DNA of 64,000 nucleotides from Ostrinia nubilalis (taxonomy: Eukaryota > Arthropoda > Insecta > Lepidoptera > Crambidae): assembly GCF_963855985.1 (NCBI RefSeq), contig NC_087106.1:4757001-4821000 (forward strand). The letters run 5' to 3'. The notes beneath the pieces are model-generated. The model was not told the DNA's origin, did no database searches, and saw only the letters and a program-made list of their open reading frames with translations. Positions 63,771-64,000 of the stretch are shown piece by piece. The position numbers were made by a program, and so were the translations under genes. Position 1 is the stretch's first letter. Each line of letters opens with the position of its first letter.

Positions 63771-64000
63771 TCTCGATGGGAAGTCGAGCAAGCCACCCCC
63801 ATAAGCCAATGTTTTAGCGAACCAGGACTGCACAAATCGCTCCCCAGGCCGTCTATAGACCCGACCTCTTCGACTGCTGCATTGCAAAAACAGTCTGCAT
63901 TCATCGGAGAACAAAACTCGCCTCCATTACTCGCCTTCCGAGTGCGAGCTAATTGAAAGCGTGCTTGTCGGCGACCTGCCGTCAGTTTCCAGCCTGTGGC
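63771..64000 (-). pseudogene. Tc1-like transposase, central piece in reverse
   Basis: The minus strand from 64000 encodes GWKLTAGRRQARFQLARTRK, then after a frameshift WRRVLFSDECRLFLQCSSRR and GRVYRRPGERFVQSWFAKTL. The SDE aspartate of the catalytic triad is visible. It overlaps the plus-strand piece only in the KLTAGHR region, giving a head-to-head palindrome. Non-functional here. Confidence 0.8.

Larger units (their letters stand above)
63042..64000 (+). mobile_element. Tc1-like transposon, broken and folded back, cut by the window edge
   Basis: The left end CACTTGCGAGCAAAAGTATG, preceded by TA, is a typical Tc1/mariner terminus. A transposase remnant follows. From about 63770 the sequence reverses: 63709-63760 (GCCACAGGCTTGAAACTGAC ...) recurs inverted at 63950-64000. 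The remaining right part lies beyond 64000. Confidence 0.8.

Overview
The window looks like nuclear DNA of a moth or butterfly. It is AT-rich, its genes are split by long repeat-filled introns, and it carries repeat families typical of Lepidoptera: tRNA-headed SINEs, RTE-type LINE tails, Helitron copies ending in CTAG, a BEL/Pao LTR retrotransposon and many MITEs. No bacterial, plasmid or CRISPR features were seen.

Three host genes are supported. (1) On the minus strand, the first coding exon of a kibra/WWC gene (14305-14432) encodes the first WW domain of this Hippo-pathway scaffold. Everything from 14304 down to position 1 is probably its first intron, because no further kibra exon was found there. 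(2) On the plus strand, a complete ten-exon FAM114A (NOXP20-like) gene runs from 17663 to 36829 and encodes 551 residues. Its reading frame and splice phases close from ATG to stop. (3) On the plus strand, the first coding exon of a dacapo/p21-p27-type CDK inhibitor lies at 56213-56699. Its donor appears to cut a PIP-box-like motif, and the next exon was not found. A THAP-domain fragment (57801-57881) and several decayed transposase pieces are the only other recognisable protein-coding remains.

Most of the rest is mobile DNA. Kibra intron 1 holds a 2.2 kb fold-back element with arms of about 0.96 kb; a 178 bp Helitron copy sits in one arm, and the other arm preserves the empty site. The FAM114A introns hold: a 716 bp Helitron (intron 1); a pogo-like MITE (intron 2); two inverted-repeat MITEs (intron 3); a three-level nest in intron 5 (a TA-flanked element containing a TTA-flanked PIF/Harbinger element with a decayed transposase, which contains a 1 kb fold-back element); a MITE (intron 6); and, in intron 7, a partial exon duplication plus an intact antisense BEL/Pao element of 6.7 kb whose LTRs look identical. 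Intron 8 holds RTE, hAT-like and other TIR fragments.

From 37 to 56 kb there is no recognisable gene. It holds TIR elements, three copies of a 118 bp MITE, a Helitron with a TCTG microsatellite, two AT-rich arrays of opposite orientation around a GC-rich core and a long TTGC microsatellite (47.8-49.1 kb), and a 178 bp tandem array with a hAT-like MITE inserted in one unit. After the dacapo exon come a TIR MITE, an RTE tail with an internal inversion, a tRNA-derived SINE, a G-rich TTA-flanked TIR element and, at the right edge, a broken Tc1-like transposon that folds back on itself.

Kibra (growth control), Dacapo (cell-cycle exit) and FAM114A (trafficking-linked) do not form a known pathway cluster; their closeness is probably chance. 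All calls come from reading the sequence. Domain and family names are from memory of the families and were not searched.
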